A stretch of DNA of 64,000 bases, taken from positions 87,836 to 151,835 of the forward strand of contig JAIQFO010000008.1 of the NCBI GenBank assembly GCA_020073215.1, in the 5' to 3' direction. A model generated the notes under the pieces. The model saw nothing but the letters and a program-made list of their open reading frames with translations, searched no databases and was not told the DNA's origin. This stretch comes from Terriglobia bacterium (GTDB taxonomy: Bacteria > Acidobacteriota > Terriglobia > Terriglobales > Acidobacteriaceae). Positions 29,201 through 39,484 of this stretch are shown here, piece after piece; within the stretch, counting starts at the first letter, position 1, and the number at the start of each line of letters is the position of its first letter. The position numbers and the translations under genes are program-made.

Positions 29201-30396
29201 CCGCGGCCACAGTGAAGATGACTAAGTCGGACCTGATGGCCCCGCCCGTGGCCCAGACCATGCAGCAGCGGTCGCTCGTGATTGGCGCGATCGCAGCGAT
29301 TGCCTCCATTGCCGGGGCTTATCTTGCGCCCGGCAGTTTCTATTCCGCCTACCTCACCGGCTTCATATTCTGGCTTGGCCTATCGCTCGGATGCATGGCC
29401 ATCCTGATGCTTTACCACCTGGTCGGCGGCGCGTGGGGTACGGTGATTCGCCGCATCTTGGAATCGGGCATGATGACCCTGCCACTCATGTTCGTCCTTT
29501 TCATTCCAATTCTGCTGAACCTGCCCAAGCTCTATAAGTGGGCCCGGCCCGATCAACTCGCTTCCGATACGAAGCTGGCGGAAATCGGGCAAAGCTATCT
29601 CAACTTCAACGGTATTCTGTTGCGCTACATCATCTACTTCGCGATCTGGTTCGGGATGGCCTACTTCCTGAATCGCTGGTCAACCGAGCAGGACACGATT
29701 GCAGGTCAAAGCACGCTGCGTTTCCGGGTCATGAGTTCGATTGGGCTCGTCATTTACTCGCTGACGATTTCCTTCGCCGCGATCGACTGGGTGATGTCGC
29801 TGCAAGCACGCTGGATTTCGACTATCTATGGTCTGCTGTTCATTGCGGGAGAAGCGCTCTCCGCCTTCTGTTTTGTTGTGGTGATCGAGAGCATTCTCGG
29901 CAAACGCAAGCCGATGTCCGAGTATCTCACCGATACGGAAGTCCACGACCACGGCAAGTTCATGCTCGCTTTCGTCATGGTTTGGGCTTACTTCAATTTC
30001 TCACAGTGGCTCATCATCTGGGCCGGGAATCTGCCCGAAGAAATCCCGTGGTATGTGCGCCGCATGAATGGCGGATGGGAAGCGGTCGGCCTATTCCTCG
30101 TGGTGTTCCACTTCGCCGTGCCGTTCGCGCTCCTGCTCTCGCAGCGACTGAAGCGCAAGACGCGCACGCTGGTCCGGATTGCTTCCTGGCTCATGGTCAT
30201 GCGCATCGTCGATATTTTTTGGCATGTCGAACCGGCGTCGCATCCCGCATTTCACCTCAGCTGGCTGCATTTCATGATTGTCGCCGGCATCGGCGGTCTT
30301 TGGATGGCCTACTTCTTCCACAACCTTAGATCGCGTCCGCTGCTGGCCGTCAACGCGCCGCAGACGCTGAGACTACTGGAGCCGTCGCATGAGTGA
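29197..30396 (+). CDS. actF: ACIII subunit ActF, second NrfD-like membrane protein
   Basis: The 399-residue integral membrane subunit has about ten helices and is a shorter paralogue of ActC. Diagnostic segments include [17 protein letters not shown] (early), [21 protein letters not shown] (mid) and [26 protein letters not shown]. It belongs to the proton/quinone part of ACIII. It is coupled to actE and overlaps the next gene by 8 bp. Confidence 0.94.
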   Translation: MTAATVKMTKSDLMAPPVAQTMQQRSLVIGAIAAIASIAGAYLAPGSFYSAYLTGFIFWLGLSLGCMAILMLYHLVGGAWGTVIRRILESGMMTLPLMFVLFIPILLNLPKLYKWARPDQLASDTKLAEIGQSYLNFNGILLRYIIYFAIWFGMAYFLNRWSTEQDTIAGQSTLRFRVMSSIGLVIYSLTISFAAIDWVMSLQARWISTIYGLLFIAGEALSAFCFVVVIESILGKRKPMSEYLTDTEVHDHGKFMLAFVMVWAYFNFSQWLIIWAGNLPEEIPWYVRRMNGGWEAVGLFLVVFHFAVPFALLLSQRLKRKTRTLVRIASWLMVMRIVDIFWHVEPASHPAFHLSWLHFMIVAGIGGLWMAYFFHNLRSRPLLAVNAPQTLRLLEPSHE

Positions 30397-30913
30397 AGAG
30401 ATGAAGCATGGTTACTCGAATCCGGACCACTCCGGCGGCGAAGCCGGGTTCGAACGCGAAGACTTGGGCTCGCGCGGCGTCTTCGCCTTCATGATCGGAC
30501 TCGCGGTGGTCGGCGTGGTCATCTATTTCATCATCAGCAGCATGTATTCGTTTCTCGATAAGTACGAGCGATCGCAGATGGCAACGGCCAGTCCGCTGGT
30601 TACTTCCAAGGGTGCGATGTCGCGTGTGGTTACGCAGGACTACATGGACCAGCGGTTCAAGGAGAATGGCGCTCCCATGCTCGAGACCAACGAGCGCGGG
30701 CAGTTTCGCGACTTCCTGTTGAATCAGGAAGACCAACTCAACAGCTATGGCTGGGTCGACGAAAAGGCGGGTGTGGCGCACATTCCGATCGAGCGCGCCA
30801 TGGAGTTGACGATTCAGCGCGGGTTGCCCGTGTATGCGCAAGGCAGCGCGAACCCGGGCAAAACCGAGCCAGGTAATGCGCCTGCCAAAAAGTCAGCTGC
30901 TTCGAAGCAGTAG
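30389..30913 (+). CDS. Small single-pass membrane protein in the ACIII operon
   Basis: The 174-residue protein has a hydrophilic N-terminus, one transmembrane helix (about 31-54: VFAFMIGLAVVGVVIYFIIS), a periplasmic domain with YGWVDEKAGVAHIPIERAM near residue 125 and a Lys/Ala-rich tail. The YGWVD...HIPIERAM pattern appears in proteins encoded beside ACIII or oxidase genes in Acidobacteria, but I know no assigned function. The 8-bp overlap with actF strongly suggests that it is made with the complex; it may be an accessory subunit or assembly factor. Confidence 0.75.
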   Translation: MSEEMKHGYSNPDHSGGEAGFEREDLGSRGVFAFMIGLAVVGVVIYFIISSMYSFLDKYERSQMATASPLVTSKGAMSRVVTQDYMDQRFKENGAPMLETNERGQFRDFLLNQEDQLNSYGWVDEKAGVAHIPIERAMELTIQRGLPVYAQGSANPGKTEPGNAPAKKSAASKQ

Positions 30914-30950
30914 ATAGCCAGACCCGAAAGGGCCTTTGATTGCGTGGGCG

Positions 30951-30972
30951 GAGACGGGGCAAGCCCCGTCTC
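30951..30972. repeat. REP-like hairpin between ACIII and cox genes
   Basis: GAGACGGGGC (30951-30960) and GCCCCGTCTC (30963-30972) are perfect reverse complements with a 2-base gap. It lies in the only sizeable gap (103 bp) of the act-cox operon and could reduce read-through or stabilise the upstream mRNA end. Confidence 0.7.
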
Positions 30973-31016
30973 TACAGGGAACCGCTCCAGCCGGATAGCT
31001 GGAAAAGGAAAAAGCA

Positions 31017-31904
31017 GTGCGCAGCAAATGCAGTTTCGCCAATTCGATCAGCGTAGCAGCTCTCTTGCTCCTGCTTTCAGCGACTTCGCTGTTTGCGCAG
31101 GGCGGGCGCGGTCCCATGTCGGGGGGCGGCATCATGAGTCCGCCGGTTAACCAGCGCCCCGTCGGACTCGAGTTTGTCGGCATCGAGCAACATCTCAACG
31201 CTGAAGTTCCCGGCAATTTCCAATTCAAAGACGAACTCGGCAACCCGGTCAAACTCGCCGACTATTTCGGGCACGGACGCCCGGTGATCCTGAACCTTGG
31301 CTACTACCAATGCCCCATGCTCTGCAGCGAATTGCTGCAAGGCCTGGTGGGTTCGATGAAGACGCTGACCTTTGATCTCGGCAAGGATTTTGACGTCCTC
31401 ACCGTAAGCTTCGACCCGCGCGAAACCACCGAAATGGCCGCTGAAAAGAAGCGGGACATGATGAAGCGCTATGGCCGCCCGAACTCCGATCAAGGCTGGC
31501 ACTTCCTCACCGGCAAGGCTGACCAGATCGAAGCCCTCACCAAAGCCGTCGGCTTCCAGTTTCAATTCGATCCGAAGACGGAGCAGTACGCGCACGCCGC
31601 CGCCATCGTTATGCTCACGCCCGACCGCCACGTTTCGGGATACTTTTACGGAGTCGAGTTTTCTCCGAAAGATCTGCGTCTTGGGCTGGTGCAGGCCTCG
31701 CAAAATCAGATTGGCAACATCGGCGACCAGGTGCTGCTCTACTGCTATCACTACGACCCGAGGACCGGAAAATACGGCGCTGTCATCAGCAACATTCTGA
31801 AGCTGGCGGCGCTCGGGACCATGCTCATTCTGGGAACATTTATGTTTGTCATGTTCCGTGGCGATCGTCGCGCGGCTCGAGCCGAATTCAGGCGAGTTAC
31901 ATAA
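31017..31904 (+). CDS. SCO1/SenC-family copper chaperone
   Basis: The 295-residue protein has a signal peptide, a thioredoxin-like SCO domain with the copper ligands CPMLC (GYYQCPMLCSEL) and the distal His in YAHAAAI, and an unusual C-terminal transmembrane helix (LGTMLILGTFMFVMF) that would anchor it from its C-terminus. It delivers copper to the CuA centre of CoxB, encoded 14 bp downstream. It starts with GTG at 31017 after a GGAAAAGGAAA region. Confidence 0.9.
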   Translation: MRSKCSFANSISVAALLLLLSATSLFAQGGRGPMSGGGIMSPPVNQRPVGLEFVGIEQHLNAEVPGNFQFKDELGNPVKLADYFGHGRPVILNLGYYQCPMLCSELLQGLVGSMKTLTFDLGKDFDVLTVSFDPRETTEMAAEKKRDMMKRYGRPNSDQGWHFLTGKADQIEALTKAVGFQFQFDPKTEQYAHAAAIVMLTPDRHVSGYFYGVEFSPKDLRLGLVQASQNQIGNIGDQVLLYCYHYDPRTGKYGAVISNILKLAALGTMLILGTFMFVMFRGDRRAARAEFRRVT

Positions 31905-31918
31905 CGAGTTAGCTAATT

Positions 31919-32917
31919 ATGTCGAAATTCTTACCATTGTGGCCCGATCAGGCCTCGACCATGGCACACCAGGTGGACGCTCTCTACATCTATCTGCTAC
32001 TGGTCTCGGGGGTCATGACGGCGCTTATCTTTCTCGCCGTCATGTTATTGGCGATTAAGTATCGTCGCTCCAAAGGCTGCGTTGCCGAGCCGATCGAAGG
32101 CTCCACGCTCCTCGAAATTACCTGGTCGATCATCCCGCTCTTTGTGATGATGACCTTCTTCGTCTGGGGCGCTGTCATCTATTTTCAGGAGCGCACTCCT
32201 CCCGCCGACGCCACCGAAGTTTACGTCGTCGCCAAGCAGTGGATGTGGAAGATTGAGCACATGGAAGGCCAGCGCGAGATCAACGAGCTGCACGTCCCCA
32301 CCGGCCAGAACATCAAGCTTATTATGACCTCGCAGGACGTGATTCACAGCTTCTACGTTCCCGCATTCCGCATCAAGCAGGACGTACTGCCCGGCCGCTA
32401 CACCACGCTCTGGTTCAAAGCCACTAAACCGGGCCGCTATCACTTGTTCTGCGCCGAATATTGCGGAACCCAGCACTCGGGAATGGGCGGCGACATCGTA
32501 GTCATGGAGCCGCAGGATTACGCGCAGTGGATGGCGGGCGGACCGTCGGCGCCATTGCAGGACACGGGCAAACAATTATTCTCTTCGCTCGGATGTTCCA
32601 CCTGCCATCGTTTTGACGTGCAAGGGCGCGGCCCCAATCTGCAAGGCATCTACAACAAGCCGGTTCTGCTGGAAGACGGACGCACCGTGACCGCTGATGA
32701 GAACTACGTGCGGGAGTCCATCCTGAATCCCACTGCAAAAATCGTGAATGGCTTCAAGCCGGTGATGCCCACGTTCCAAGGCATCGTCAGTGACGAACAA
32801 TTGAACGCGCTGGTGGCCTATGTTAAGTCGTTAAGCCGGCCAGCCACAGGAACCGCCGGGCTGCAGAATCCGCCCGCTGCTTCCTCGGGCCAACCCCAGA
32901 ATATGCAGGTGCAATAG
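31919..32917 (+). CDS. coxB: Cytochrome c oxidase subunit II fused to cytochrome c (caa3 type)
   Basis: The 332-residue subunit has two N-terminal helices, the CuA cupredoxin domain with [12 protein letters not shown] (about 178-190) and an upstream [11 protein letters not shown]is, then a C-terminal cytochrome c domain with CSTCH near residue 226 and MPTF as the likely Met ligand. CoxB-cytochrome c fusions define caa3 oxidases, which take electrons directly from their donor complex; here that is probably ACIII. It is the first cox gene of the branch and lies 2 bp before coxA. Confidence 0.95.
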   Translation: MSKFLPLWPDQASTMAHQVDALYIYLLLVSGVMTALIFLAVMLLAIKYRRSKGCVAEPIEGSTLLEITWSIIPLFVMMTFFVWGAVIYFQERTPPADATEVYVVAKQWMWKIEHMEGQREINELHVPTGQNIKLIMTSQDVIHSFYVPAFRIKQDVLPGRYTTLWFKATKPGRYHLFCAEYCGTQHSGMGGDIVVMEPQDYAQWMAGGPSAPLQDTGKQLFSSLGCSTCHRFDVQGRGPNLQGIYNKPVLLEDGRTVTADENYVRESILNPTAKIVNGFKPVMPTFQGIVSDEQLNALVAYVKSLSRPATGTAGLQNPPAASSGQPQNMQVQ

Positions 32918-32919
32918 TT

Positions 32920-34581
32920 ATGGCGAGCATAGGAATCCCGGCGAATCAGGCTCCCGCTTCCACGCCGAAGCTGAACTATCTCAACAACGGGCACACTCTC
33001 AAGTCATGGCTGTTGACCACCGACCACAAGCGGATCGCAGTCCTCTATCTGATCTCGGTTACTTTCTTCTTCTTCCTCGGCGGCTTCTTTGCCATGCTCA
33101 TCCGGCTCGAGTTACTAACGCCACAGGGCGACCTGATGCAGGCTGACACCTATAACAAGGTGTTCACCATGCATGGCATGATCATGGTGTTCTTCTTTCT
33201 GATCCCTGTCGTGCCTGCGGTACTGGGTAACTTTCTGGTGCCGCTGATGATCGGCGCCAAGGATCTTGCGTTCCCGCGCATCAACCTGCTGAGCTGGTAT
33301 CTCTACGTTCTCGGCGGCATCCTGATTTCCCACGTCATGTTGACCGGCGGCGTCGACACGGGCTGGACTTTCTACACCCCATTCAGCACGGACTATACCA
33401 ACACCAAGATTGTCGAGGCTGGGCTCGCGGTCTTCATTGCAGGTTTTTCGTCCATCTTCACCGGACTCAATTTCATCGTTACCATTCACCGCATGCGCGC
33501 GCCCGGCCTCACCTGGGACCGCCTGCCGCTGTTCATCTGGGCCAACTACGCCACCAGCCTGATCATGATTCTGGGCACGCCGGTCGTCGCCATCACCATC
33601 GTGCTGGTGGCCGTCGAACGCCTCTTCCACCTCGGCATCTTCGATCCCCGGCTCGGTGGAGACCCGCTCTTGTTCCAGCACCTGTTCTGGTTCTACTCGC
33701 ACCCCGCCGTCTACATCATGATCCTGCCGTCGATGGGCGTGGTCAGCGAGCTCATTGCTTGTTCGGCACGCAAGCGCATCTTCGGCTACAAGTTTGTTGC
33801 TCTGTCCAGCGTTGCCATCGCTGTCTTCGGATTCCTGGTGTGGGCCCATCACATGTTCGTTGCCGGCATTTCGCTTTATGCCGCGATGATCTTTTCCTTC
33901 CTGAGCTTCTCCGTGGGCGTGCCTTCCGCCGTCAAAGTCTTCAACTGGACGGCAACCCTCTACAAGGGTTCGATTTCGTACGCGACTCCGATGCTCTATG
34001 CCTTTGGCTTTATCGGACTGTTCACCATGGGCGGACTAACCGGCCTCATGCTGGCGACCATCGGCATCGATGTTCACGTCACCGACACTTACTTCGTCGT
34101 CGCTCACTTCCACTACGTCATGGTGGGCGGAGTGCTCATGGGGTATCTTGGAGGCCTGCATTTCTGGTGGCCGAAGATGACCGGCCGCATGTATCCGGAA
34201 GCCTGGGCCAAGCTGTCGGCGCTGCTCGTCTTTGTCGGCTTCAACCTGACGTTTTTCCCGCAGTTCATTCTCGGCTACGTCGGCATGCCGCGCCGCTACT
34301 GGCAGTATCCTCCGGAATTCCAGACGCTGAACGTGCTCTCGACCGCGGGCGCCAGCATCCTCGCCGCCGGCTATCTGCTGCCCATGATCTACTTCGTCTG
34401 GTCGCTGCGCTACGGGGCGATTGTCACCGATCCGAATCCCTGGGCCGCTGCTGGTCTGGAGTGGAAGACCGCGTCGCCGCCGCCCACCTTTAATTTTGAC
34501 GAGACGCCCGTGGTGACCTGGGAAGCTTACAACTACGACGAGATTCCAGCCTGGGAACGGAGGCATCCCGGTGCAAAATAG
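32920..34581 (+). CDS. coxA: Cytochrome c oxidase subunit I, A2-type haem-copper oxidase
   Basis: The 553-residue, 12-helix catalytic subunit has the haem a ligands in HGMIMVF and HFHYVM, the CuB ligand His261 and the cross-linked Tyr265 in YSHPAVY, and the HH pair in WAHHMF. The YSHPxV motif in place of xGHPEV marks subfamily A2, where the D-channel glutamate is replaced by Tyr-Ser. It contrasts with the A1 enzyme at 59362. It is flanked by coxB and coxC with almost no gaps. Confidence 0.96.
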   Translation: MASIGIPANQAPASTPKLNYLNNGHTLKSWLLTTDHKRIAVLYLISVTFFFFLGGFFAMLIRLELLTPQGDLMQADTYNKVFTMHGMIMVFFFLIPVVPAVLGNFLVPLMIGAKDLAFPRINLLSWYLYVLGGILISHVMLTGGVDTGWTFYTPFSTDYTNTKIVEAGLAVFIAGFSSIFTGLNFIVTIHRMRAPGLTWDRLPLFIWANYATSLIMILGTPVVAITIVLVAVERLFHLGIFDPRLGGDPLLFQHLFWFYSHPAVYIMILPSMGVVSELIACSARKRIFGYKFVALSSVAIAVFGFLVWAHHMFVAGISLYAAMIFSFLSFSVGVPSAVKVFNWTATLYKGSISYATPMLYAFGFIGLFTMGGLTGLMLATIGIDVHVTDTYFVVAHFHYVMVGGVLMGYLGGLHFWWPKMTGRMYPEAWAKLSALLVFVGFNLTFFPQFILGYVGMPRRYWQYPPEFQTLNVLSTAGASILAAGYLLPMIYFVWSLRYGAIVTDPNPWAAAGLEWKTASPPPTFNFDETPVVTWEAYNYDEIPAWERRHPGAK

Positions 34582-35290
34582 CCAAGCGACGACCGAAGTT
34601 ACGGCGATGGAGCACGAAGCTCACAATCCGGCGCTGCTTCACCACTTCGCCGACGCCCAGCAACAGAAGAACGCTGCCTCGCTGGGCATGTGGCTGTTCC
34701 TGGTGACTGAAATCATGTTCTTCGGCGGCATGTTCTGCGCCTATCTCATCTACCGCCTCGCCCACTTCAACGCTTTCGCCGCCGGAAGCCAGCAGCTCAG
34801 CATCTTGCTCGGAGCCACGAATACCGCCGTCTTGATCATCAGTTCGCTTACGGTAGTGTTGGCGGTGAAAGCGGCGGAAGCGGGCAAGCGCAAAGTGCTC
34901 GTCGGCTACCTCGTGGTTACGGTGCTGCTCGGAATGACCTTCCTCGTGATCAAAGGATTCGAATACAAGGAAAAATTCGAGAAGCACCATGTACCCGGCG
35001 AGACGTTCAAGTTCACGGACACCTTCGACGACAACGGTAAGCAAATCCCGGTCAACCCGAAGGAAGCTGAACTCTTCTTCTCCCTCTATTTCGCAATGAC
35101 GGGCATGCATGCTCTGCACATGATCATCGGCTGCGGCCTCTTTAGCGTGCTGGCGGTCTTGGCATGGAAGGGACATTACACGCCTGGCTATTTCACGCCC
35201 ATAGAAAACGCAGGCTTGTACTGGCACCTGGTCGATATCATTTGGATTTATCTATTCCCGTTGTTGTATTTGATTAGCAGGCACTCGTGA
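34571..35290 (+). CDS. coxC: Cytochrome c oxidase subunit III (branch 1)
   Basis: The 239-residue membrane subunit has the family core: [45 protein letters not shown] and the C-terminal [21 protein letters not shown] charged insert of about 45 residues ([15 protein letters not shown]...) sits between helices. The GTG at 34571 overlaps the coxA stop; an ATG at 34607 is the alternative start but lacks a ribosome-binding sequence. Confidence 0.93.
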   Translation: MQNSQATTEVTAMEHEAHNPALLHHFADAQQQKNAASLGMWLFLVTEIMFFGGMFCAYLIYRLAHFNAFAAGSQQLSILLGATNTAVLIISSLTVVLAVKAAEAGKRKVLVGYLVVTVLLGMTFLVIKGFEYKEKFEKHHVPGETFKFTDTFDDNGKQIPVNPKEAELFFSLYFAMTGMHALHMIIGCGLFSVLAVLAWKGHYTPGYFTPIENAGLYWHLVDIIWIYLFPLLYLISRHS

Positions 35291-35298
35291 GGATTGCT

Positions 35299-35598
35299 AT
35301 GTCGGAACAAGAAGAACACACTAGTCGCCCGCAAGGATTTTACTTAGCCATTGGCATGGGCCTGCTCGTCCTGACGGCGACCACGGTGGGCGCAGCCTTT
35401 GTGAACCTCGGTCCGTTCAATCCCGTCATTGCGCTGCTGATCGCTACCATCAAAGCCACGCTGGTCGTGCTCTTCTTTATGCACGTGAAAGGCGCGAGCG
35501 AAAAGCTGACCGCGGCTGTAGTTGTCTCCGGCTTCTTCTTTCTTGCGATTCTGCTATCGCTCTCGTTGGCCGACTATCTGACTCGATCCTGGCGGTAG
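35299..35598 (+). CDS. coxD: Cytochrome c oxidase subunit IV (branch 1)
   Basis: The 99-residue protein has three hydrophobic helices and the prokaryotic subunit IV signature VIALLIATIKATLVVLFFMH. The ATG at 35299 follows TGAGGA by six bases; a GTG at 35287 overlapping the coxC stop is also possible. This ends the act-cox operon; a heptamer repeat array starts within 10 bp of its stop. Confidence 0.9.
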   Translation: MSEQEEHTSRPQGFYLAIGMGLLVLTATTVGAAFVNLGPFNPVIALLIATIKATLVVLFFMHVKGASEKLTAAVVVSGFFFLAILLSLSLADYLTRSWR

Positions 35599-35605
35599 GA
35601 GGCTG

Positions 35606-35648
35606 GAGATCGGCCTTCGGTCTTCGATCTTCGGTCTTCGATCTTCTA
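35606..35648. repeat. Heptamer array after coxD
   Basis: TCGGCCT-TCGGTCT-TCGATCT-TCGGTCT-TCGATCT-TCT is a clean run of 7-bp units with substitutions. There is no inverted partner within 300 bp. It marks the junction between the respiratory operon and the accessory zone. Confidence 0.75.
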
Positions 35649-35651
35649 TTT

Positions 35652-35921
35652 ATGGCTATCGTCAGATTAAGAATTGACGTTTCCGGCACGGTGGGCGATG
35701 AAGCCTGGCGCGTACTGAAGCCGTTTGACCAGATGCAGAGTGCGGATTTCGGTCCTCAGTTCGGCAGTGGTGGGCGTTGCAATCATCCGCTCAACGAAGC
35801 CCACAACCAAGGGGAATGGATTGGCGCCGAGATCCGGCTCCAGACACCGCTTCTAGCGCAATACGCCGTCTCCCACTATCTGGAGCAGGACCGCGTGCTC
35901 GATGCGGATGTGGTGGAGTAA
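35652..35921 (+). CDS. Hypothetical 89-residue protein, doubtful
   Basis: An ATG at 35652, 3 bp after the heptamer array, opens an 89-residue frame with no hydrophobic segment and no motif I recognise. It is the only long plus-strand frame between coxD and the IS remnant. No ribosome-binding site is seen, and the region from 35922 to 36198 is disturbed by duplicated gene fragments, so it may be non-coding debris. Confidence 0.25.
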   Translation: MAIVRLRIDVSGTVGDEAWRVLKPFDQMQSADFGPQFGSGGRCNHPLNEAHNQGEWIGAEIRLQTPLLAQYAVSHYLEQDRVLDADVVE

Positions 35922-35941
35922 CGTATGTTTACCGCATTCGC

Positions 35942-35981
35942 CGAACGTTGCGTGTCGCTCGTCCTCGGTCATCCCTTCGAA
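35942..35981 (-). pseudogene. Second fragment of a YciI-type gene (40-bp duplicate)
   Basis: This 40-bp stretch repeats 36742-36781 with two mismatches, exactly 800 bp apart. On the minus strand it still reads EGMTEDERHATF, compared with EGMTEDERNATF in the other copy. Similarity starts abruptly, so this is a cut piece of a paralogue or a duplication. The rest of 35982-36198 holds AT-rich imperfect repeats (AAAGACTT/AAGTCTTT) and no gene. Confidence 0.6.
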
Positions 35982-36198
35982 AAGGGAAACTTGACAGCTG
36001 AGAGCTTTTCTCGTTCAGCTTCGGTTTCCTGCTGATACCCCCTGACCACGGTCTTTTGGAATCAAAGACTTAGCGATTGGTTTTTCTCATGTCTTTGAGG
36101 AATAAGGACTTACTTGTAAAGTCTTTATTCATCAAAGACTTGGAGCATCTGATCAATAAATAACTGACAAATTCGGGAAACTGTGAGAGAGTGAATCC

Positions 36199-36624
36199 AT
36201 GAACGGAAGGCGGGTGATTCGGCGGAACTTTTCTGGGCTGGAGCGACGGCGGATGGAGGGGGCCCGGCTACTGCGGGAGGGCGTGAGGCAGGCGGAGGTG
36301 GCACGGCGAGTGGGGGTACGCCGGCAGTCGGTGAATGAGTGGGCGAAGAAGGTTCGGCGGGGAGGGGTATGGGCGCTGAAGGGGGGACGGCTGGGGAGAC
36401 CACCGAAGCTTCATGCGGAACAAGTGAAGCGGGTGGATAGACAGTTGGAGCGTGGTCCGCAGGTGATGCGGTCCAGGAAATGGACGGTGCGGCGGGTGGG
36501 AGAGTTGATTGAACGGGAGTGTCGGGTGCGGTATTCGGCGGCCGGAGCTTGGGGAGTGTTGCGCGGGATGGGGTGGAGGTGGAGGGACGGCGGTCGGGGA
36601 TGGAGGAGGGAGGGTGGAGGTTAG
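36199..36624 (+). pseudogene. IS630-family transposase remnant (N-terminal part only)
   Basis: The 141-residue frame begins with two helix-turn-helix units (REGVRQAEVARRVGVRRQSV near residue 28, then a winged region ending AGAWGVLRGMGWRW), the DNA-binding half of IS630/winged-HTH transposases. The catalytic DDE domain is absent: after GMGWRW the frame turns into a Gly/Arg-rich out-of-frame tail and stops. The base composition is extremely G-rich on the coding strand. It is an inactive relic lying between two fragments of a YciI-type gene. Confidence 0.65.
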
Positions 36625-36717
36625 AGGTTCGCATCGTTGCGAAGGGTGCAAGGGTGAATCCGGGTTCGGAAAAATCGGGGAACGTCCCGTCTGTCCCCAG
36701 TTTTTGCCCCAGTTTTT

Positions 36718-36820
36718 CCAGTTTTTGCCCAAAGCAATCGTCGAACGTTGCGTTTCGCTCATCCTCGGTCATCCCTTCGAATTTTCCTGGCTCGAGGTAT
36801 CCCAAGCAGATGTATTTCAT
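36718..36820 (-). pseudogene. Truncated YciI/DGPF-type protein gene
   Basis: From the ATG at 36820, preceded five bases upstream by a perfect AGGAGG, the minus strand reads MKYICLGYLEPGKFEGMTED and on to DDCF, the start of the YciI-related (DGPF) family often encoded with ECF sigma factors. After about 32 codons the homology ends in low-complexity sequence (repeated CCCAGTTTTTG on the plus strand). The good start signals with a missing body show a real gene broken by insertion or deletion. The neighbouring IS630 remnant is the likely cause. Confidence 0.6.
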
Positions 36821-37076
36821 CAATTCCTCCTTGTTTCCTGTGACTCCTTGTTTGCTGTGACTCAGAGCCGTAGCTCATCGTTCTGTTATCAGATAGTCGT
36901 TCGGGAGGCCGAAAATCGACAGCTACTCCATTTTTTTTAGCGTCGTCAGAGGAATCTGTGGGTCACTGATTTGTCGAGTGGCGGCCGGAAGTCGGGCTCG
37001 AGTTGATTTAGGCCGGGCCAGCCCCCTCCAGAAGTTTGACCATCGCCCAAGGTTGAATTAATGTGTTGCTGTCGAT

Positions 37077-38738
37077 ATGGCTGATAAATACACAAGCGAT
37101 CGAAACACCGTGGGCACGCTGTTAGCTCTGACGAGCCCTTCGATTCAAGTCCCTGAGTGGCAGAGAAGCTACAGTTGGGACAATCCCCGCGTCGAAATCT
37201 TCTGGAAGGACCTTCTGAATTTCTCGAATCGTTACCCAGATAAGAACATTGCGGACCAGGAATATTTCTTGGGAGCGCTCGTCGTCGTGGATGCGGGCGG
37301 CAAGCAACTGCTCCTCGACGGTCAACAACGGCTCGCCACAGCGACAATTCTCCTGTCGGTCATTCGTGACTTCCTGAAAGAGTACAAGGCCGACGCAGCC
37401 GGCCGGATTCAACAGCGATACATTGCGGACATCGATGACGCAACGAACACGACGAATCATAAGTTGACGATGAACCGCTATGACAAGGAGTTCTTTCAGC
37501 GGGAGATTCAAGAGTTTCCCGCAGTGGAGCCTGCGCCGGTCCCGAAACTGGCCTCTCACCATGAGATTCGTGCTGCACGCGACTTCTTCAAGAAGACGTT
37601 TGAAACGGAATATACCGAGTTGGGGCGAGGTGAGCCGTCGTACCGATGGGCTCTCAGAATTCAAGACGTTCTCACGAATCATGTCTCCCTCGTGGCCGTT
37701 CGTTCCACGGACGAAGACAACGCCTCATCGGTGTTCGAGACCTTGAACGATCGAGGCATCGGACTTTCAACTCCCGATCTCTTGCGGACGCTCTTGCTGA
37801 GGCGCGCGAACACCGATGCGGAGCGCGACGAGATCATCAACCTGTGGGAGACCATCTTGGCGATCGAGGACGAAGCCAGCGTGCAGAGCTTCCTTCGACA
37901 CTACTGGCTGTCGCAATACGGCGACATCAAGACCCACGCGCTGTACAGAGAGATCAAGCAACACATCGAGACGAAGAACGTCGAATCGCTGAGCTTCTCT
38001 CGGGAACTGGGGAAAGCTGCAGCTCTTTATCACGACATCGTGACGGCTACCGAAGCTGAGCCGGACCTGCGCCGCCCACTTTCAGCGATTCAGATGCTGG
38101 GCGCCGCGTCCCTACTGCCGGCGATTCTGAGCGCGTATTCGATCGAAGACATCGAGGGCCGGAAGAGGTTTCTAAACGCGCTCGTAGCCACCTTTGTTCG
38201 TCACAGCGTGATCGGAAGCTTGGAGATGTCGAAGCTCGAAAACATCGCGTTCGAGGTCGCGCGACAATTGCGGGCTGATAAAGCATTCGAGGCGAGCATC
38301 TCTAAGCTCGCAGCTTTTGTGCCGACCGACGACCAATTCACTGCGAGGTTCAAGACAGCGCGTGTCGGTCGAAGAAACAGTGCTCGATATGTCTTGCGGG
38401 AGATTGAGCACGCTATTCGAAAAACGAAGGAACTAGCCGTCGAGGAGACGGACCGTGTTCACGTGGAGCATATCTATCCGCAGACCCCTCCTGCCACCGA
38501 CAAGTGGAAGGACCACGACCTGTGGATTGATCGGCTCGGAAATTTGACGCTCCTGGCGAAGAGGCTCAACGAGAAAATCAAGAATGAGAAGTTCCCGGTC
38601 AAGAAGCCGGAGTACGAGAAATCCGATTTGGAGCTCACGAAGCAGTTGTTGAAATACGCCGACTGGAACACCTCGGACGTCAACGAGCGACAAGAGTGGA
38701 TGGCCGGCTTCGCCAAAGATATTTGGAAGGTCGCGTAG
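37077..38738 (+). CDS. GmrSD-like DUF262 + DUF1524 protein, putative type IV restriction enzyme
   Basis: The 553-residue protein fuses two domains. The N-terminal DUF262 has WQRSYSW (about 24-30) and [14 protein letters not shown] (about 80-93), the ParB/Srx-like nucleotide-binding motif. The C-terminal DUF1524 has an HNH-type site: VEHIYPQTP near residue 464, RLGNLTLL near 487 and a following Asn. In GmrSD of E. coli CT596 this pair hydrolyses NTP and cuts glucosylated hydroxymethylcytosine DNA of phages. A defence role is therefore likely, but the family also includes uncharacterised members. It stands next to an IS remnant and a small nuclease-like gene. Confidence 0.8.
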   Translation: MADKYTSDRNTVGTLLALTSPSIQVPEWQRSYSWDNPRVEIFWKDLLNFSNRYPDKNIADQEYFLGALVVVDAGGKQLLLDGQQRLATATILLSVIRDFLKEYKADAAGRIQQRYIADIDDATNTTNHKLTMNRYDKEFFQREIQEFPAVEPAPVPKLASHHEIRAARDFFKKTFETEYTELGRGEPSYRWALRIQDVLTNHVSLVAVRSTDEDNASSVFETLNDRGIGLSTPDLLRTLLLRRANTDAERDEIINLWETILAIEDEASVQSFLRHYWLSQYGDIKTHALYREIKQHIETKNVESLSFSRELGKAAALYHDIVTATEAEPDLRRPLSAIQMLGAASLLPAILSAYSIEDIEGRKRFLNALVATFVRHSVIGSLEMSKLENIAFEVARQLRADKAFEASISKLAAFVPTDDQFTARFKTARVGRRNSARYVLREIEHAIRKTKELAVEETDRVHVEHIYPQTPPATDKWKDHDLWIDRLGNLTLLAKRLNEKIKNEKFPVKKPEYEKSDLELTKQLLKYADWNTSDVNERQEWMAGFAKDIWKVA

Positions 38739-38839
38739 GCGCTGGCTGTGGCAGCCGGCGTTTCCGGTTTCCGCCCCTTCGGCAGGCCCAGGGCAGGCTC
38801 TTCGCAAAAAACGCGAAGGAACGGCGCACCCGCCGTTCC

Positions 38840-38875
38840 GGTAATGCCCGCAAGATCAAAGGCCTGGGCCACCCG
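38840..38875. repeat. 36-bp direct repeat, left copy
   Basis: It matches 39485-39520 at 32 of 36 positions. The pair flanks the 175-residue nuclease-like gene, 645 bp apart. Just before the left copy lie REP-like hairpins, including CTTCGC/GCGAAG and GGAACGGCG/CGCCGTTCC near 38799-38838. Confidence 0.75.
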
Positions 38876-38902
38876 CCAGGCGTATTATGTTGTGATCCAT
38901 CC

Positions 38903-39430
38903 ATGAAGAAAGATAAGGTTTCGAATGAAAAGAAAAACCTTAGCCGATTAGCCGGAGAGTTCTTGGTCGCGTCTCGACTCACGCAGCGGGGATATATGGT
39001 CGCGCTACAGTGGGGACAGACGATTGGCTACGATATCTTAGTCTTTGACAAGAAAAGCAACGTCGCCTTCCTAGAGGTAAAGGCCACAGCATCTCATCAT
39101 CAACGGTGGATTCTCCAAGCGAAATATGCTCACCATGCTGAGGGAGATTCAATCCCTCAGACCCGTCGGTTTGTCTGTTGTGTTGACCTAACAGTGTCAA
39201 AGACTGCCCCACAGGTTTACGTATTTCCCGCTAAGGTTGTGGAGGACGGTTTGAGGTACTTTTACCAAAAGAGCGGATTCTCCAACAGCCCGAGTTACAT
39301 GCTCGCGTTGGAAGCGAAACCGCGAGGCCGCACGAAAGAGGCTAAAGTCAAAACCGTCGGTGAGTTCATTGAGGCTTCGAAGTATCTTGACTGTTTCGAC
39401 GGGCTGAGCGTTTCCCCTGTTGAAAAATGA
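38903..39430 (+). CDS. Small PD-(D/E)XK nuclease-like protein
   Basis: The 175-residue protein has the signature order of a restriction-endonuclease-like fold: AGEFLVASRLTQRGY with Glu19, then YDILVF with Asp44, then LEVKAT with Glu58-Val-Lys60. This matches families such as DUF4365 and Holliday-junction-resolvase-like nucleases; the catalytic triad is complete. The C-terminal half is unassigned. The gene lies directly after the GmrSD-like gene and is framed by 36-bp direct repeats, which suggests a defence or mobile cassette. The ATG at 38903 is the first in-frame start consistent with the conserved region. Confidence 0.6.
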   Translation: MKKDKVSNEKKNLSRLAGEFLVASRLTQRGYMVALQWGQTIGYDILVFDKKSNVAFLEVKATASHHQRWILQAKYAHHAEGDSIPQTRRFVCCVDLTVSKTAPQVYVFPAKVVEDGLRYFYQKSGFSNSPSYMLALEAKPRGRTKEAKVKTVGEFIEASKYLDCFDGLSVSPVEK

Positions 39431-39484
39431 ACGGGCGGGTAGCCCACCCTTAACGATCTTTGCGTGCACCATTCTCACTGTGTT

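Noticed and set aside
31919..32917. CoxB-cytochrome c fusion as a new protein
   Set aside because: It is the established hallmark of caa3 oxidases.
36125..36717. A long Pro/Ser-rich minus-strand continuation of the YciI gene
   Set aside because: After codon 32 it is only the antisense of the G-rich transposase remnant and low-complexity sequence; homology to YciI proteins has ended.
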